From NCBI GenBank assembly GCA_963640685.1, contig CAVIAA010000011.1, forward strand, positions 1 to 51,489: a stretch of DNA of 51,489 nt, written 5' to 3'. Position 1 is the stretch's first letter. Each line of letters opens with the position of its first letter. The notes below the pieces were generated by a model. That model was not told the origin of the DNA. It worked only from the letters and a program-made list of their open reading frames with translations, and did not search any database. Below, one piece after another: positions 26,456 to 34,800 of the stretch. This DNA is from SFEL01 sp963640685. GTDB lineage: Bacteria > Bacillota > Clostridia > Christensenellales > CAG-138. A program made the translations under genes and the position numbers.

Positions 26456-28435
26456 TTACCGCTGCTTGCCCATCGTGCGCTCCACCGCCGAGACCACGTT
26501 CTCAACGGTAAAGCCAAACTCCTTGAAGAGTATGCCGGCGGGGGCAGACGCGCCAAAGTGGTCTATGGTGACCGTCTCTCCGTCCAGCCCAATGTACTTA
26601 TACCAGCTCATTGAGCAGCCGGCCTCTATCGCTACCCTTGCGCGCACGCCGTTTGGTAGCACGCTCTCGCGGTATTCCTCGCTCTGTCTGTCGAATATAT
26701 CGGCGCAGGGCATGGACACCACGCGCACGCCGGTTCCCTTCGCGCCGAGCTCATCCGCAGCCTTTACAGCAAGCTCAAGCTCCGAGCCGCTGGCGATAAG
26801 TATGACCTCGGGCTTTTCCGCATCGCGCAAGACATAGCCGCCCAGCATGGCCTTGTTTACGTCTGTTCCGTCGAGCTGCGGCAGGTTTTGGCGGGTAAGG
26901 GCAAGCGCCGTCGGCATCGTTCCGGAAAGCGCGGATATATACGCCGCCGCAGTCTCCCGCTTGTCCGCCGGGCGGAACAGGTTTGTATCCGGTATCGCCC
27001 TTATGGAGGCAAGGTGTTCTATCGGCTGATGGGTCGGCCCATCCTCGCCCACGCCTATGCTGTCGTGAGTCAGTATGTACATCACAGGCAGCTTCATAAG
27101 CGCCGCCATGCGCATTGCCGGCTTGAGATAATCCGAAAATACCATAAAGGTCGCACAATAGGTCCTGAGCCCGCCGTAGAGCATTATGCCGTTGCAGGCG
27201 GCAGCCATTGCAAACTCGCGTATGCCGAAATGCAGGTTGGCTCCGTCCCGCTCCTCCTTGGAGTAATACGGTCTGCCCTTCAGCTCGCTCTTGTTTGAAG
27301 GGGCAAGGTCTGCGCTGCCGCCGAAAAGGTTGGGAAGGTATTCCGCTATAACATTGAGTATCTCGCCGCTCGTAGCGCGCGTAGCCATTGGCTTTTCAGC
27401 ATTCATCAGGCGCGGATCCTTCAGCAGTTCCTCCGGCAGCTTGCTGTCATGCCATTTTACCCACTCATCGTACAGCTCGGGATAAGCCTCCTTATACGCG
27501 GCAAACATGGCGTTGTATTCCTTCTCCATCCTTTCGTAGCCGCGCCCAAGCTCGTCAAAGTGGTCATATACCTCGGCAGGCACCTCAAACGGGGCGTATC
27601 CCCAGCCGTAAAACTCGCGCATGGCCTTGAGTGCTTCCTCGCCGAGCGGCTCGCCGTGTGCCGAAGCCTTGCCCTGCTTTGTCGTGCCATAGCCTATCTC
27701 GGTGTTTATGATTATGATCGACGGATGCTCGGTGTCCGCCTTGGCGTTGTCCAGCGCCGTCTGTATGCTGTCCATGTCCTCGCCGGATGCCACCTCCTGA
27801 ACCTGCCAGCCGTAGGCCTCGAACCGCTTCCCGACGTTTTCGCCGAAGGTGGACTCTATGCGTCCCTCAATGGTTATGCTGTTTCGGTCGTATAGCAGTA
27901 TCAGCTTGCCTAAGCCCATCGTGCCCGCCATTGACGCCGCCTCGGACGCCACGCCCTCCTGCAGGCAGCCGTCGCCGCAGAGCACATAGGTGTAGTTGTC
28001 AACGACCTTAAAGCCTTTCCTGTTGAAGTGGGCAGCGAGGCGGCTCTCGGCCATTGCCATGCCAACGGCTACCGCAATGCCCTGACCGAGCGGGCCGCTG
28101 GTCGCTTCAACGCCAACGGTGTGGCGGTATTCGGGGTGCCCTGGGGTCAGGCTGCCCCACTGGCGGAAATTCTTTATGTCATCCATGGTAACGCCGTAGC
28201 CAAACAGGTGCAGCAGCGAATATTCCAGCATTGAAGCATGCCCTGCGCTGAGCACGAAACGGTCTCTGCCCTGCCAGCTTGGGTCCTTCGGGTTGTGCTT
28301 CATCTGCTTCCAGAGCGTATATGCCATCGGCGCTGCGTCTATCGCCAGCCCGGGGTGGCCGCTCTTCGCCTTTTCAACGGCCTCCGCCGCTATAAAACGT
28401 ATGCTCTTTACCGAAAGCTCATCGATCCTGTTCAT
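26456..28435 (-). CDS. tkt: transketolase
   Basis: 659 residues, full-length single-chain transketolase. It moves two-carbon units between sugar phosphates with thiamine diphosphate. Motifs: S-G-H-P-G near 26-30, the ThDP motif G-D-G-C-L-Q-E-G (about 154-161), R-N-S in the Mg site (D-R-N-S-I-T-I), T-H-D-S-I-G-V-G-E-D-G-P-T-H-Q-P, and the sugar-phosphate H-F-G-A-S-A-P near the C-terminus. It follows the anchored binding-protein-like gene by 29 nt and precedes the HAD gene by 1 nt. Confidence 0.98.
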   Translation of the reverse strand: MNRIDELSVKSIRFIAAEAVEKAKSGHPGLAIDAAPMAYTLWKQMKHNPKDPSWQGRDRFVLSAGHASMLEYSLLHLFGYGVTMDDIKNFRQWGSLTPGHPEYRHTVGVEATSGPLGQGIAVAVGMAMAESRLAAHFNRKGFKVVDNYTYVLCGDGCLQEGVASEAASMAGTMGLGKLILLYDRNSITIEGRIESTFGENVGKRFEAYGWQVQEVASGEDMDSIQTALDNAKADTEHPSIIIINTEIGYGTTKQGKASAHGEPLGEEALKAMREFYGWGYAPFEVPAEVYDHFDELGRGYERMEKEYNAMFAAYKEAYPELYDEWVKWHDSKLPEELLKDPRLMNAEKPMATRATSGEILNVIAEYLPNLFGGSADLAPSNKSELKGRPYYSKEERDGANLHFGIREFAMAAACNGIMLYGGLRTYCATFMVFSDYLKPAMRMAALMKLPVMYILTHDSIGVGEDGPTHQPIEHLASIRAIPDTNLFRPADKRETAAAYISALSGTMPTALALTRQNLPQLDGTDVNKAMLGGYVLRDAEKPEVILIASGSELELAVKAADELGAKGTGVRVVSMPCADIFDRQSEEYRESVLPNGVRARVAIEAGCSMSWYKYIGLDGETVTIDHFGASAPAGILFKEFGFTVENVVSAVERTMGKQR

Positions 28436-28464
28436 CTCTGTTTCTCCTCACTTTACGCAAAATT

Positions 28465-29499
28465 TTATTTTTCAAGCAGCTTATTCATTATCTCTGTAGG
28501 CTCCGTAACGCCGGATCCATAAAGTTCCAGCACATCGTCCGAGCATATCGCCTCGGTGCTCAGCGCAACCGTCTCGGTTTCGCCCGTCTCCGTCAGCTTC
28601 GCGGCCAGCCGCAGCATTTCCTCCGCCGCCCTGTTCAGGTTTGTGCCGGCACAGGCACCCATCAGCCAGTGGTCCTCGATCATCAGAGCCACCAGATCCT
28701 CGCTGACCTCGCTGCATATCACCTCGACGGAATCGTCGCGCTTTGCGGCCTTGAGCGCATCGTAGGCGGCCTTTGCAAGGGATTCGCTTTCCGCATATAT
28801 GGTATCGAGCAGCCCTACCGGCACGGCGTTTATTGCCTCCTCGATCCATTTTTCCGGCGTACCCATGCCGGTGCCCTCTATATACGTTCCCTTGTCCTGC
28901 AGCTTTCCTGCGGCAATGAGCTCCTGCTGGAGTTCATATGCTCTATTCCTCCCCGCAAACAGCGATATGGTTCTTATGGGTGAACAGTGCGATGGAAAGC
29001 TGTACAGTACATCCCACGCGGCTTCGGCCGCTGCGTCGCTGTCCGTAATCACCACAGAAACGTTGTCGGGCAGGTTTTCCGGCTCGTCGGTCAATATGAC
29101 CGCAGGACCCGTTATGGCGCTCATTTCCTCCGGCTCCGGCATAAATACCAGCAGCACGCCCTGCTTGGCCGCCGCCATATTCTTTTCCTCCAGCGTGGGC
29201 TCCGGCGCGGCATCTGAGCCTGTAACCTGCACATCGCCATCCGCAATGGGCTCCGGCGTGGGCTCCGGCGTCTTTTCCGGCACCTCGGTCTGCATGAAGT
29301 CATTGCTCGCCGCATTTTCAATTTTTTCCGCAAACGCGTCGTCCGCATCCATCACGGCATAGCGCACCTTTACCTTTGCTATGCTCTGCTCCATTTTATC
29401 GCTTATTGCGGGGTTTTGGCTCATGCTCACAAGGCTTATTACAATAAGCACGCAGAGCGCCGCTGCGGAAACTATACCTATCCATGTGCTCTTCTTCAT
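28465..29499 (-). CDS. membrane-anchored periplasmic-binding-protein-like protein
   Basis: 344 residues. An N-terminal membrane anchor (about 5-27) has no cleavage or lipobox motif. A Pro/Glu-rich stretch follows (about 75-95: T-P-E-P-T-P-E-P), then about 235 residues resembling the sugar-binding PBP1/LacI fold: I-S-L-F-A-G-R-N-R-A, Y-I-E-G-T-G-M-G-T, D-T-I-Y-A-E-S-E-S-L-A-K-A-A-Y-D-A-L-K, and a closing G-A-C-A-G-T-N-L helix. No transporter gene is adjacent, so it is probably a sensor or has lost transport function. Its ATG overlaps the stop of the L,D-transpeptidase gene by 4 nt (ATGA). Confidence 0.65.
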   Translation of the reverse strand: MKKSTWIGIVSAAALCVLIVISLVSMSQNPAISDKMEQSIAKVKVRYAVMDADDAFAEKIENAASNDFMQTEVPEKTPEPTPEPIADGDVQVTGSDAAPEPTLEEKNMAAAKQGVLLVFMPEPEEMSAITGPAVILTDEPENLPDNVSVVITDSDAAAEAAWDVLYSFPSHCSPIRTISLFAGRNRAYELQQELIAAGKLQDKGTYIEGTGMGTPEKWIEEAINAVPVGLLDTIYAESESLAKAAYDALKAAKRDDSVEVICSEVSEDLVALMIEDHWLMGACAGTNLNRAAEEMLRLAAKLTETGETETVALSTEAICSDDVLELYGSGVTEPTEIMNKLLEK

Positions 29500-30572
29500 T
29501 CCGCCGCCTCCGCCGCTGCTCCGCTGTCATATACAGTTGCCCAGCCGGTCTTTATGACCTTTCTGAGCATATAGCCCTCTGTTCCCCAATAGCTCACCTT
29601 GGCCCATTTCCCGTCATCACCAAGACCCTCCTCAAGCAGCGTTATAGTGCTGTGGCGCGCTACCTTATAAAGCTTCTCCGACTCGGCATTCGGCTCTGCA
29701 TACAGGTACTGCGTACTCGCAACATAGTAGCCGTCGGGTATTGACTGCATAACGCCCTTTTCGTAGGTCAAAAAGCAGCGGCGAACGTAGCCCTCTGTAC
29801 CGTTCTCGGTAACCACCTTTACCCAAGGGTCTCCCTCCTGAAGCACTGTGAGCTCATCGTCCTTGTTCAGTTTCCTTATCAGCTTGTCATTGGTTCCGTT
29901 TCCGGTGCGCAGCTGTGCTCCGTCCACGCTTACCCACGCCTTACGGTCTTCCTGCGGCTCATCGTCGTATATATTGGCCTGAAAATCTCTGTATTCCTCA
30001 AAGCTCATGTCGGTCTTGAGCGACGACGCAGCGCCGTCCGCCTTGCCGGATGTCACCTTGACCGTCGTACCGAAGGGAGCGTTATAGTATATCCATTTCG
30101 CATCCTCAACGTAGAGCCGCACACAGCCGTGCGAGCCGGTGTTGCCAAGCTCGTTAAAGGCGAATTTTTTCAGCGTTGAAACGTCCCTCGATGAGAACAT
30201 TATGGAGTGGAAATATACGCCGCCCACGATCTGCGTCCAGTATCTCGCATACTCATTATTAAAGGCGGCAAATTTTCCAAAGCGCTCCCTGCCGCCTATC
30301 TTCCATGTTCCGCTCGGCGTTGGCGAAGCCGGGTCGTTGCCCTTTGGCTTGGTTTTTCCACTGGTACAGGGAAAGCGGCGGACTATTCTCGTATACTCCC
30401 CGTCGTCGTCCTTCTGGTATACAGTGACCACCTGATTCGCGGTGTTCAGCACAATATAATACTTGTTTGGGTCGTTATTCTGCATTTCGTCCCTGGCGAG
30501 GGCAGCGCCGGGCGGCAGCATAGCGATCGCTACTGCGGCAAGCAGCAGTCTCTTGAGTCTTTGGGAAAGCAT
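29496..30572 (-). CDS. secreted L,D-transpeptidase (YkuD) with two SH3b domains
   Basis: 358 residues from the ATG at 30572 (GGAGG five bases upstream); the longer frame adds residues before a good signal peptide ending A-L-A (about residue 26). The YkuD domain covers about 38-180: Y-Y-I-V-L-N, T-P-S-G-T-W, F-H-S-I (His122) and the catalytic S-H-G-C-V-R-L with Cys150. Two SH3b repeats follow (about 220-275 and 288-345), probably binding cell-wall peptide. L,D-transpeptidases make 3-3 cross-links or attach wall proteins. It heads an operon with the anchored PBP-like protein, tkt and the HAD gene. Confidence 0.93.
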   Translation of the reverse strand: MLSQRLKRLLLAAVAIAMLPPGAALARDEMQNNDPNKYYIVLNTANQVVTVYQKDDDGEYTRIVRRFPCTSGKTKPKGNDPASPTPSGTWKIGGRERFGKFAAFNNEYARYWTQIVGGVYFHSIMFSSRDVSTLKKFAFNELGNTGSHGCVRLYVEDAKWIYYNAPFGTTVKVTSGKADGAASSLKTDMSFEEYRDFQANIYDDEPQEDRKAWVSVDGAQLRTGNGTNDKLIRKLNKDDELTVLQEGDPWVKVVTENGTEGYVRRCFLTYEKGVMQSIPDGYYVASTQYLYAEPNAESEKLYKVARHSTITLLEEGLGDDGKWAKVSYWGTEGYMLRKVIKTGWATVYDSGAAAEAAE

Positions 30573-30606
30573 ATATTCCTCCGATAGTATAATCCGAACA
30601 CCATAC

Positions 30607-30635
30607 ATTATATTGTATTTGCACCTTTTCGCCAA
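30607..30635 (-). promoter_or_regulatory. promoter of the L,D-transpeptidase operon
   Basis: TTGGCG (30630-30635), exactly 17 nt, perfect TATAAT (30607-30612) on the minus strand. Confidence 0.7.
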
Positions 30636-30684
30636 CAATCAATTTTATTTGGCGCATATCCAAAAAAGGTCACATTCCCCCAGA

Positions 30685-30713
30685 TTGCATATCCGGCGGT
30701 TATGTGGCATAAT
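30685..30713 (+). promoter_or_regulatory. candidate promoter of the zinc-ribbon gene
   Basis: TTGCAT (30685-30690), 17 nt, CATAAT (30708-30713). The -35 is weak. Confidence 0.4.
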
Positions 30714-30758
30714 TACTTGGGTATTAAAAAGATCTTTTTTCCTCAGGGAGGCGAGAAA

Positions 30759-31220
30759 ATGGCAATATTCAATAAAATAGGCAGCATCGCCCGCAGCGTA
30801 TCCGGTAAGACCGGCGATATGCTGGAGGTCAGTAAGCTGAATGCCCTCATTCGAAGCAGTGAGGACGATATAGAAGAGCTAAAGCAGCAGCTTGGCGAAT
30901 ACTACTATGAGAAATACTCCTCCGGCGTTATACTCGACCCCGGCGCGGTGGAGATATGCAAAAAAATACAGTCTGCATACGCGGATATAAAGGCAAACAG
31001 GAGCGAAATAAGCAGCATAAGGGCAGCCGCGCGGGAAGCCGCCGAGGCGGCGGAGGAGGAAGAAAAGCCCGCCTCCCGCCGCCAACCCAGAGAAAGGTAC
31101 AGCGAGCTTGTAAACGCCGCAAGGTCTGCAAACGGCACGGTAACGTTTTGCCCGGTATGCGGAGCTGCAATAACGGATGACTCCCGTTTTTGCGGTGTAT
31201 GCGGCGCAAAGCTGCGTTAA
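30759..31220 (+). CDS. coiled-coil protein with C-terminal zinc ribbon, unknown function
   Basis: 153 residues from the ATG at 30759, with GGGAGGCGAG just upstream; an in-frame ATG further up has no ribosome binding site. The N-terminal 100 residues are predicted helical or coiled coil (K-L-N-A-L-I-R-S-S-E-D-D-I-E-E-L-K-Q-Q-L), with an Ala/Glu-rich stretch near 90-105. The C-terminus is a double-CxxC zinc ribbon: F-C-P-V-C-G ... F-C-G-V-C-G-A. There is no signal peptide or membrane helix. Such proteins are common in Clostridia and not characterised. It lies upstream of the DUF2179 gene but that has its own promoter. Confidence 0.75.
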   Translation: MAIFNKIGSIARSVSGKTGDMLEVSKLNALIRSSEDDIEELKQQLGEYYYEKYSSGVILDPGAVEICKKIQSAYADIKANRSEISSIRAAAREAAEAAEEEEKPASRRQPRERYSELVNAARSANGTVTFCPVCGAAITDDSRFCGVCGAKLR

Positions 31221-31257
31221 AAGTTAATATTTAGTACATATACTTTTTGCCCGCGCA

Positions 31258-31266
31258 TGATATAAT
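31258..31266 (+). promoter_or_regulatory. extended -10 promoter of the DUF2179 gene
   Basis: TGATATAAT, a perfect extended -10 element, about 40 nt before the ATG at 31306. No convincing -35. Confidence 0.55.
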
Positions 31267-31305
31267 TAGCGCCGTTCACCTTAAAATAAGCAAAGGAGGC
31301 AATAT

Positions 31306-31893
31306 ATGCAGGCATTTTTTACATGGTTTGACGCCTTCCTAGACAGCGGCAGCTTTTGGGTATATATAGTTATATTCATCGGGAAGGTAATGGAGGTATC
31401 TCTTTGCACGCTGAGGATAGTGCTCATAAACCGCGGCGAAAGGGTCAAGGGAAGCCTTATAGCGATAATTGAAATAACGCTTTGGCTGATAATCGCAAGC
31501 AGCGTGCTCGAGGGCTGGAAGAACGACATCGGCAAGGCCATTGCCTACGCTCTGGCTTATGCCGGCGGAAACTACGTTGGCTCATGGCTGGACGATATGC
31601 TGGCCTTTGGGCTTTCCTCGCTTCAGATAGTCGTTCCAACGCTTGAAGAGACAAAAAAGCTCGCGACCTATTTGCAGAGCCAAGGCTACGGCGTGACCTC
31701 AATAGACGTAAAGGGCAGGGACGCCAACAACCACTATATGCTGCTGCTCATGATAAAGCGCAAGCTGCTCAAATCCGTAATGGATGAGATACAGCAGACC
31801 TGCCCCGATGCAATGATAACGGTAAGCGACATCAAAACCGTTCGCGGCGGCTATATGCGCAACGCGCGGCATGGAAGCTCCGTGCGGAAATAA
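31306..31893 (+). CDS. DUF2179/DUF5698 membrane protein (UPF0316, YebE-like)
   Basis: 195 residues, with AAAGGAGG 7 nt before the ATG. Three N-terminal membrane helices (about 17-35, 43-62, 70-95) are followed by a cytosolic DUF2179 domain of about 90 residues (L-Q-I-V-V-P-T ... G-Y-G-V-T-S-I-D-V-K-G-R-D ... V-S-D-I-K-T-V-R-G-G). This is the arrangement of the UPF0316 family, B. subtilis YebE type. No function is proven; the C-terminal domain is shared with YitT-type proteins. It converges on the pyrophosphatase gene with 12 nt between stops. Confidence 0.9.
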   Translation: MQAFFTWFDAFLDSGSFWVYIVIFIGKVMEVSLCTLRIVLINRGERVKGSLIAIIEITLWLIIASSVLEGWKNDIGKAIAYALAYAGGNYVGSWLDDMLAFGLSSLQIVVPTLEETKKLATYLQSQGYGVTSIDVKGRDANNHYMLLLMIKRKLLKSVMDEIQQTCPDAMITVSDIKTVRGGYMRNARHGSSVRK

Positions 31894-31922
31894 GGCCGCA
31901 GGGATCTATTCCTGCCGGCCAT
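31894..31922. other. stem-loop between convergent DUF2179 and ppa stops
   Basis: GGCCGCAGG pairs with CCTGCCGGCC (one bulged base) around an 8-nt loop, directly after the DUF2179 stop and overlapping the last codons of ppa. No T-run; a possible convergent-transcription barrier. Confidence 0.4.
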
Positions 31923-32397
31923 ACCGCTCCCGGCATTCCCTTATAAGCGCAGCCGCTTCATCCTTGCCGTGGTAGCCGTGAACGGTCACCTCGAGCTTTT
32001 GGAGTATTTTATAGTTTTCAAAGAAGTTCTTTATTTCCTTGAGCGTAAACGAAGGAAGCTGCTTAAGCTCCCGTATCTCATCATAGCGCGGGTCGCAGGC
32101 AACTACGGATATCAGCTTGTAATCCTCGGCGCCGTTGTCGGTCATGGCGAGATAGCCCAGCACGCGGGCGGGTATGATGCAGCCCGGGTAGGAGGGCTCG
32201 GTACCTATCACGAGTATATCCAGCGGATCGCCGTCCGGTGCAAGCGTGTTTTCAATGTAGCCATACTCCGCGGGGTAAACCATTGCGGAATACAGTACCC
32301 TGTCCAAGCGCACCCTGCCGGTCGCCTTGTCCACCTCATACTTGTTGCGCGAGCCGTACGGTATTTCGATTATAGCATCTACTGTGTTTTCCATCAT
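31906..32397 (-). CDS. ppa: inorganic pyrophosphatase (family I)
   Basis: 163 residues from the first of two adjacent ATGs (32397 and 32394), with GGGAGG 5 or 8 nt upstream; either could be used. It hydrolyses pyrophosphate to two phosphates, with Mg. Family I signatures: E-I-P-Y-G-S-R-N-K-Y-E, Y-P-A-E-Y-G-Y-I, the metal-binding D-G-D-P-L-D-I-L-V, and the later D-P-R-Y and K-D motifs. Many Clostridia use the family II enzyme, so this form is mildly notable. Single gene with its own promoter. Confidence 0.97.
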   Translation of the reverse strand: MMENTVDAIIEIPYGSRNKYEVDKATGRVRLDRVLYSAMVYPAEYGYIENTLAPDGDPLDILVIGTEPSYPGCIIPARVLGYLAMTDNGAEDYKLISVVACDPRYDEIRELKQLPSFTLKEIKNFFENYKILQKLEVTVHGYHGKDEAAALIRECRERYGRQE

Positions 32398-32425
32398 GGC
32401 GTCCTCCCTTTGGTTTGCTATATTG

Positions 32426-32454
32426 ATTCTAACCCAATACTTCCTCTGTGGCAA
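32426..32454 (-). promoter_or_regulatory. promoter of ppa
   Basis: TTGCCA (32449-32454), exactly 17 nt, TAGAAT (32426-32431). It begins right after the serA terminator. Confidence 0.7.
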
Positions 32455-32486
32455 ACAAAAAAGAGACTCCCGCGGGAGCCTCTTTT
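32455..32486 (-). terminator. intrinsic terminator of serC-serA
   Basis: AAAAGAG / CTCTTTT and CTCC / GGAG around CGCG (32459-32486), then TTTTTTG on the minus strand. Confidence 0.85.
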
Positions 32487-32495
32487 AAGTTTGAT

Positions 32496-33407
32496 TTATT
32501 TGCCGAAATTCTCGATGATCTCGACTATCTCGCTGCCGATACGCTTCTGTGCTTCCTTGGTGGCCGCGCCGATATGGGGGGTGCAGGATACCATAGGATG
32601 GCTGTACAGTGTCTTGTTGGTCGCAGGCTCGTCGGCGTAAACGTCGAGGCCGGCGCTGCGCACCTTGCCGCTCTCGAGGCCTGCAAGCAGGGCAGCCTCG
32701 TCAACGTTGGTGCCGCGGCTGGTGTTGATGATGGTAACGCCGTCCTTCATCTTTGCGATAGTGTCCGCATTGATGAGCGCGCCGCCGTCTACTGCGGGGG
32801 CATGTACCGAGATAAAGTCGGACTTTGCAAGCAGCTCGTCAAGCTCTACATAGGGGATACCCAGCTTTTCTTCAATACCGGGAATGTGGAAAATATCCTC
32901 GGCGATAACGTTCATGCCGATGGCCTTTGCCATTACGCCAAGGTGCTGGCCGATACGTCCGAAGCCCACTATGCCGAGGGTCTTGCCCTGAAGCTCGATG
33001 CCCTTGCCGTATGCCTTCTTTTCCCATTTATCCTCGCGCATGGTGTGGCCGGCAATGGAGATAAAGCGAGCACAGGCGAACATATGAGCCATCGCAAGCT
33101 CTGCAACGGACTGAGAGGAAGCGCGGGGGGTGTTCTTTACGGTGATGCCGGCTGCCTCTGCATACTTAACGTCGATATTGTCAACGCCGACGCCGCCGCG
33201 GATGATCAGCTTGAGCTTGCCGCCCTTAGCCTCGTCGATATGGTTTGCGCGAACCTTGGTTGCGCTGCGAACTACGACCGCGTCAAAATCCTTGAGCGCC
33301 GCGCCCAGCTCTTCCGGGGCGTAAAACCGCTCAACCACCTCATGACCGTTGTTTTTGAGGGCCTGGAGGGCATCCTTATCCATTCCGTCGGTTACAAGTA
33401 TACGCAT
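32496..33407 (-). CDS. serA: D-3-phosphoglycerate dehydrogenase (short form)
   Basis: 303 residues, the short SerA without a C-terminal ACT regulatory domain. It oxidises 3-phosphoglycerate to 3-phosphohydroxypyruvate with NAD. Motifs: the Rossmann loop G-I-V-G-F-G-R-I-G-Q, the catalytic Arg in T-S-R-G-T-N-V-D, the Glu in D-V-Y-A-D-E-P, and the His in T-P-H-I-G-A-A-T. The lack of the ACT domain suggests it is not inhibited by serine. It lies 14 nt after serC; the pair makes phosphoserine. AAAGGAGAAG precedes the ATG. Confidence 0.96.
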   Translation of the reverse strand: MRILVTDGMDKDALQALKNNGHEVVERFYAPEELGAALKDFDAVVVRSATKVRANHIDEAKGGKLKLIIRGGVGVDNIDVKYAEAAGITVKNTPRASSQSVAELAMAHMFACARFISIAGHTMREDKWEKKAYGKGIELQGKTLGIVGFGRIGQHLGVMAKAIGMNVIAEDIFHIPGIEEKLGIPYVELDELLAKSDFISVHAPAVDGGALINADTIAKMKDGVTIINTSRGTNVDEAALLAGLESGKVRSAGLDVYADEPATNKTLYSHPMVSCTPHIGAATKEAQKRIGSEIVEIIENFGK

Positions 33408-33421
33408 GATGTTCTTCTCCT

Positions 33422-34519
33422 TTACTTCTTGTAATTTGCTTCAAACTCGGTAAGGAACTTGACCAGCGCTTCAACGCCGTCCTTGGGCATTGCGTTGTAA
33501 ATGGATGCGCGAAGGCCGCCAACGCTCTTGTGACCCTTGAGGTTATCGAAGCCCGCTGCCTTTGTTGCTGCCACGACCTCGGCATCAAGCTCTGCGCTCT
33601 CGGTTACGAACGGAATGTTCATCAGTGAGCGGAACTCCTTGTCAACAGTGCCCTTGAACATCTTGGACTGATCGAGGAAGTCGTACATGACCTTTGCCTT
33701 CTCGATGTTGCGCTTATCCATAGCCTCCAGACCGCCGATGCTCTTGAGGTATTTGAATACCTGACCGCAAACGTAAATGCTCCAGCAGTTAGGCGTGTTG
33801 TACATGGAGCCGTTGTTGGCATGGGTGGAATAGGCGCAATAGGTGGGTACCCATACGGGCAGCTCGGATGCGTCGCGTATGAGATCCTCACGGACGATGC
33901 AGATTACCATGCCGGCAGGGCCGATGTTCTTCTGTACGCCGCCGTAGATCATGCCGTAGTCGGATACGTTGCAGGGCTTGGAGAGGAACATCGAGGACTG
34001 GTCGGAAACAAGGATCTTGCCCTTGGTGTTGGGCCGCTTCTGCCAGGTAACGCCGTGTATCGTCTCGTTTTCGCAGATGTAGACGTAATCCGCGTTGTCG
34101 GGGATATCCAGATTGCTGCAATCGGGTATGTAGGAGTAGTTCCTGTCCTTGCTGGAGGCTACTACGTGAACATCGCCATACTTCTTAGCCTCGCTGATGG
34201 CCTTCTTGCTCCATGCGCCGGTTTCAACATAGCAGGCAACACCGTTTTTCATAAGGTTCATCGGGATCATGGCAAACTGAAGCGTTGCGCCGCCCTGAAT
34301 AAACATTACCTTGTAGTTGTCCGGAATGTTCATCAGGTCGCGAAGATCCTGTTCAGCCTCGTCAATGATCTTCTGGAAGACCTTGGAGCGATGGCTCATC
34401 TCCATTACGCACATGCCCGAACCTTCGTAGTTCATGAGATTGTCGCGGACGCTTTCCAGCACTTCTTCGGGGAGTATGGAAGGACCGGCAGAGAAATTGT
34501 AAATGCGATCGTACTTCAT
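33422..34519 (-). CDS. serC: phosphoserine aminotransferase
   Basis: 365 residues from the ATG at 34519 (AAGGAGATG upstream); the longer frame adds 24 residues across the leader hairpin. It is a PLP enzyme converting phosphohydroxypyruvate and glutamate to phosphoserine. Signatures: N-F-S-A-G-P-S-I-L-P at the start, M-S-H-R-S near 40-45, the PLP Lys in G-V-Q-K-N-I-G-P-A-G (about Lys198), and the R-S-L-M-N-I-P segment. First gene of serC-serA; no serB in the window. Confidence 0.97.
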   Translation of the reverse strand: MKYDRIYNFSAGPSILPEEVLESVRDNLMNYEGSGMCVMEMSHRSKVFQKIIDEAEQDLRDLMNIPDNYKVMFIQGGATLQFAMIPMNLMKNGVACYVETGAWSKKAISEAKKYGDVHVVASSKDRNYSYIPDCSNLDIPDNADYVYICENETIHGVTWQKRPNTKGKILVSDQSSMFLSKPCNVSDYGMIYGGVQKNIGPAGMVICIVREDLIRDASELPVWVPTYCAYSTHANNGSMYNTPNCWSIYVCGQVFKYLKSIGGLEAMDKRNIEKAKVMYDFLDQSKMFKGTVDKEFRSLMNIPFVTESAELDAEVVAATKAAGFDNLKGHKSVGGLRASIYNAMPKDGVEALVKFLTEFEANYKK

Positions 34520-34574
34520 TAGGCATCTCCTTGTTTGAATGTATTGTTTTTCAGAAAGTTGAATCAGATACGGC

Positions 34575-34606
34575 AGCAACGATGCCGACATACGGGCATC
34601 ATCGCT
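34575..34606 (-). promoter_or_regulatory. stem-loop at the predicted 5' end of the serC mRNA
   Basis: In minus-strand RNA AGCGAUGAUGCC pairs fully with GGCAUCGUUGCU (12 pairs, two G-U) around an 8-nt loop. Transcription from the promoter at 34614-34642 should begin at or next to the first base of the stem. Confidence 0.6.
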
Positions 34607-34613
34607 CGTTTAA

Positions 34614-34642
34614 ATTATACAGCAGCGGCAGTGTTAAAGCAA
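34614..34642 (-). promoter_or_regulatory. promoter of serC-serA
   Basis: TTGCTT (34637-34642), exactly 17 nt, perfect TATAAT (34614-34619) on the minus strand. Confidence 0.7.
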
Positions 34643-34704
34643 CTGAAATAAAGCCAAAATTAATCAGGCGCGCCTAAAAAATTTAAGCGCGGCGGGCATT
34701 TATG

Positions 34705-34733
34705 TTGACAGGCAGCGGCAAACAATATATCCT
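34705..34733 (+). promoter_or_regulatory. promoter of the DUF1508 gene
   Basis: Perfect TTGACA (34705-34710), 17 nt, TATCCT (34728-34733). The stretch 34520-34800 holds this, the serC promoter and leader, and nothing else I can recognise. Confidence 0.65.
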
Positions 34734-34800
34734 TAACAATAATAAGCAGCCGGCTTGCAGAGCGGCGCATATCATACCATCAGGAAAGGAAAGAGAAACA

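Noticed and set aside
29496..30638. A longer L,D-transpeptidase start at 30638
   Set aside because: That start lies upstream of the promoter's -10 at 30607-30612, and the added residues precede a normal signal peptide that has its own GGAGG and ATG at 30572.
32448..33434. Plus-strand open frame of 328 codons
   Set aside because: Antisense shadow of serA, which carries all catalytic motifs.
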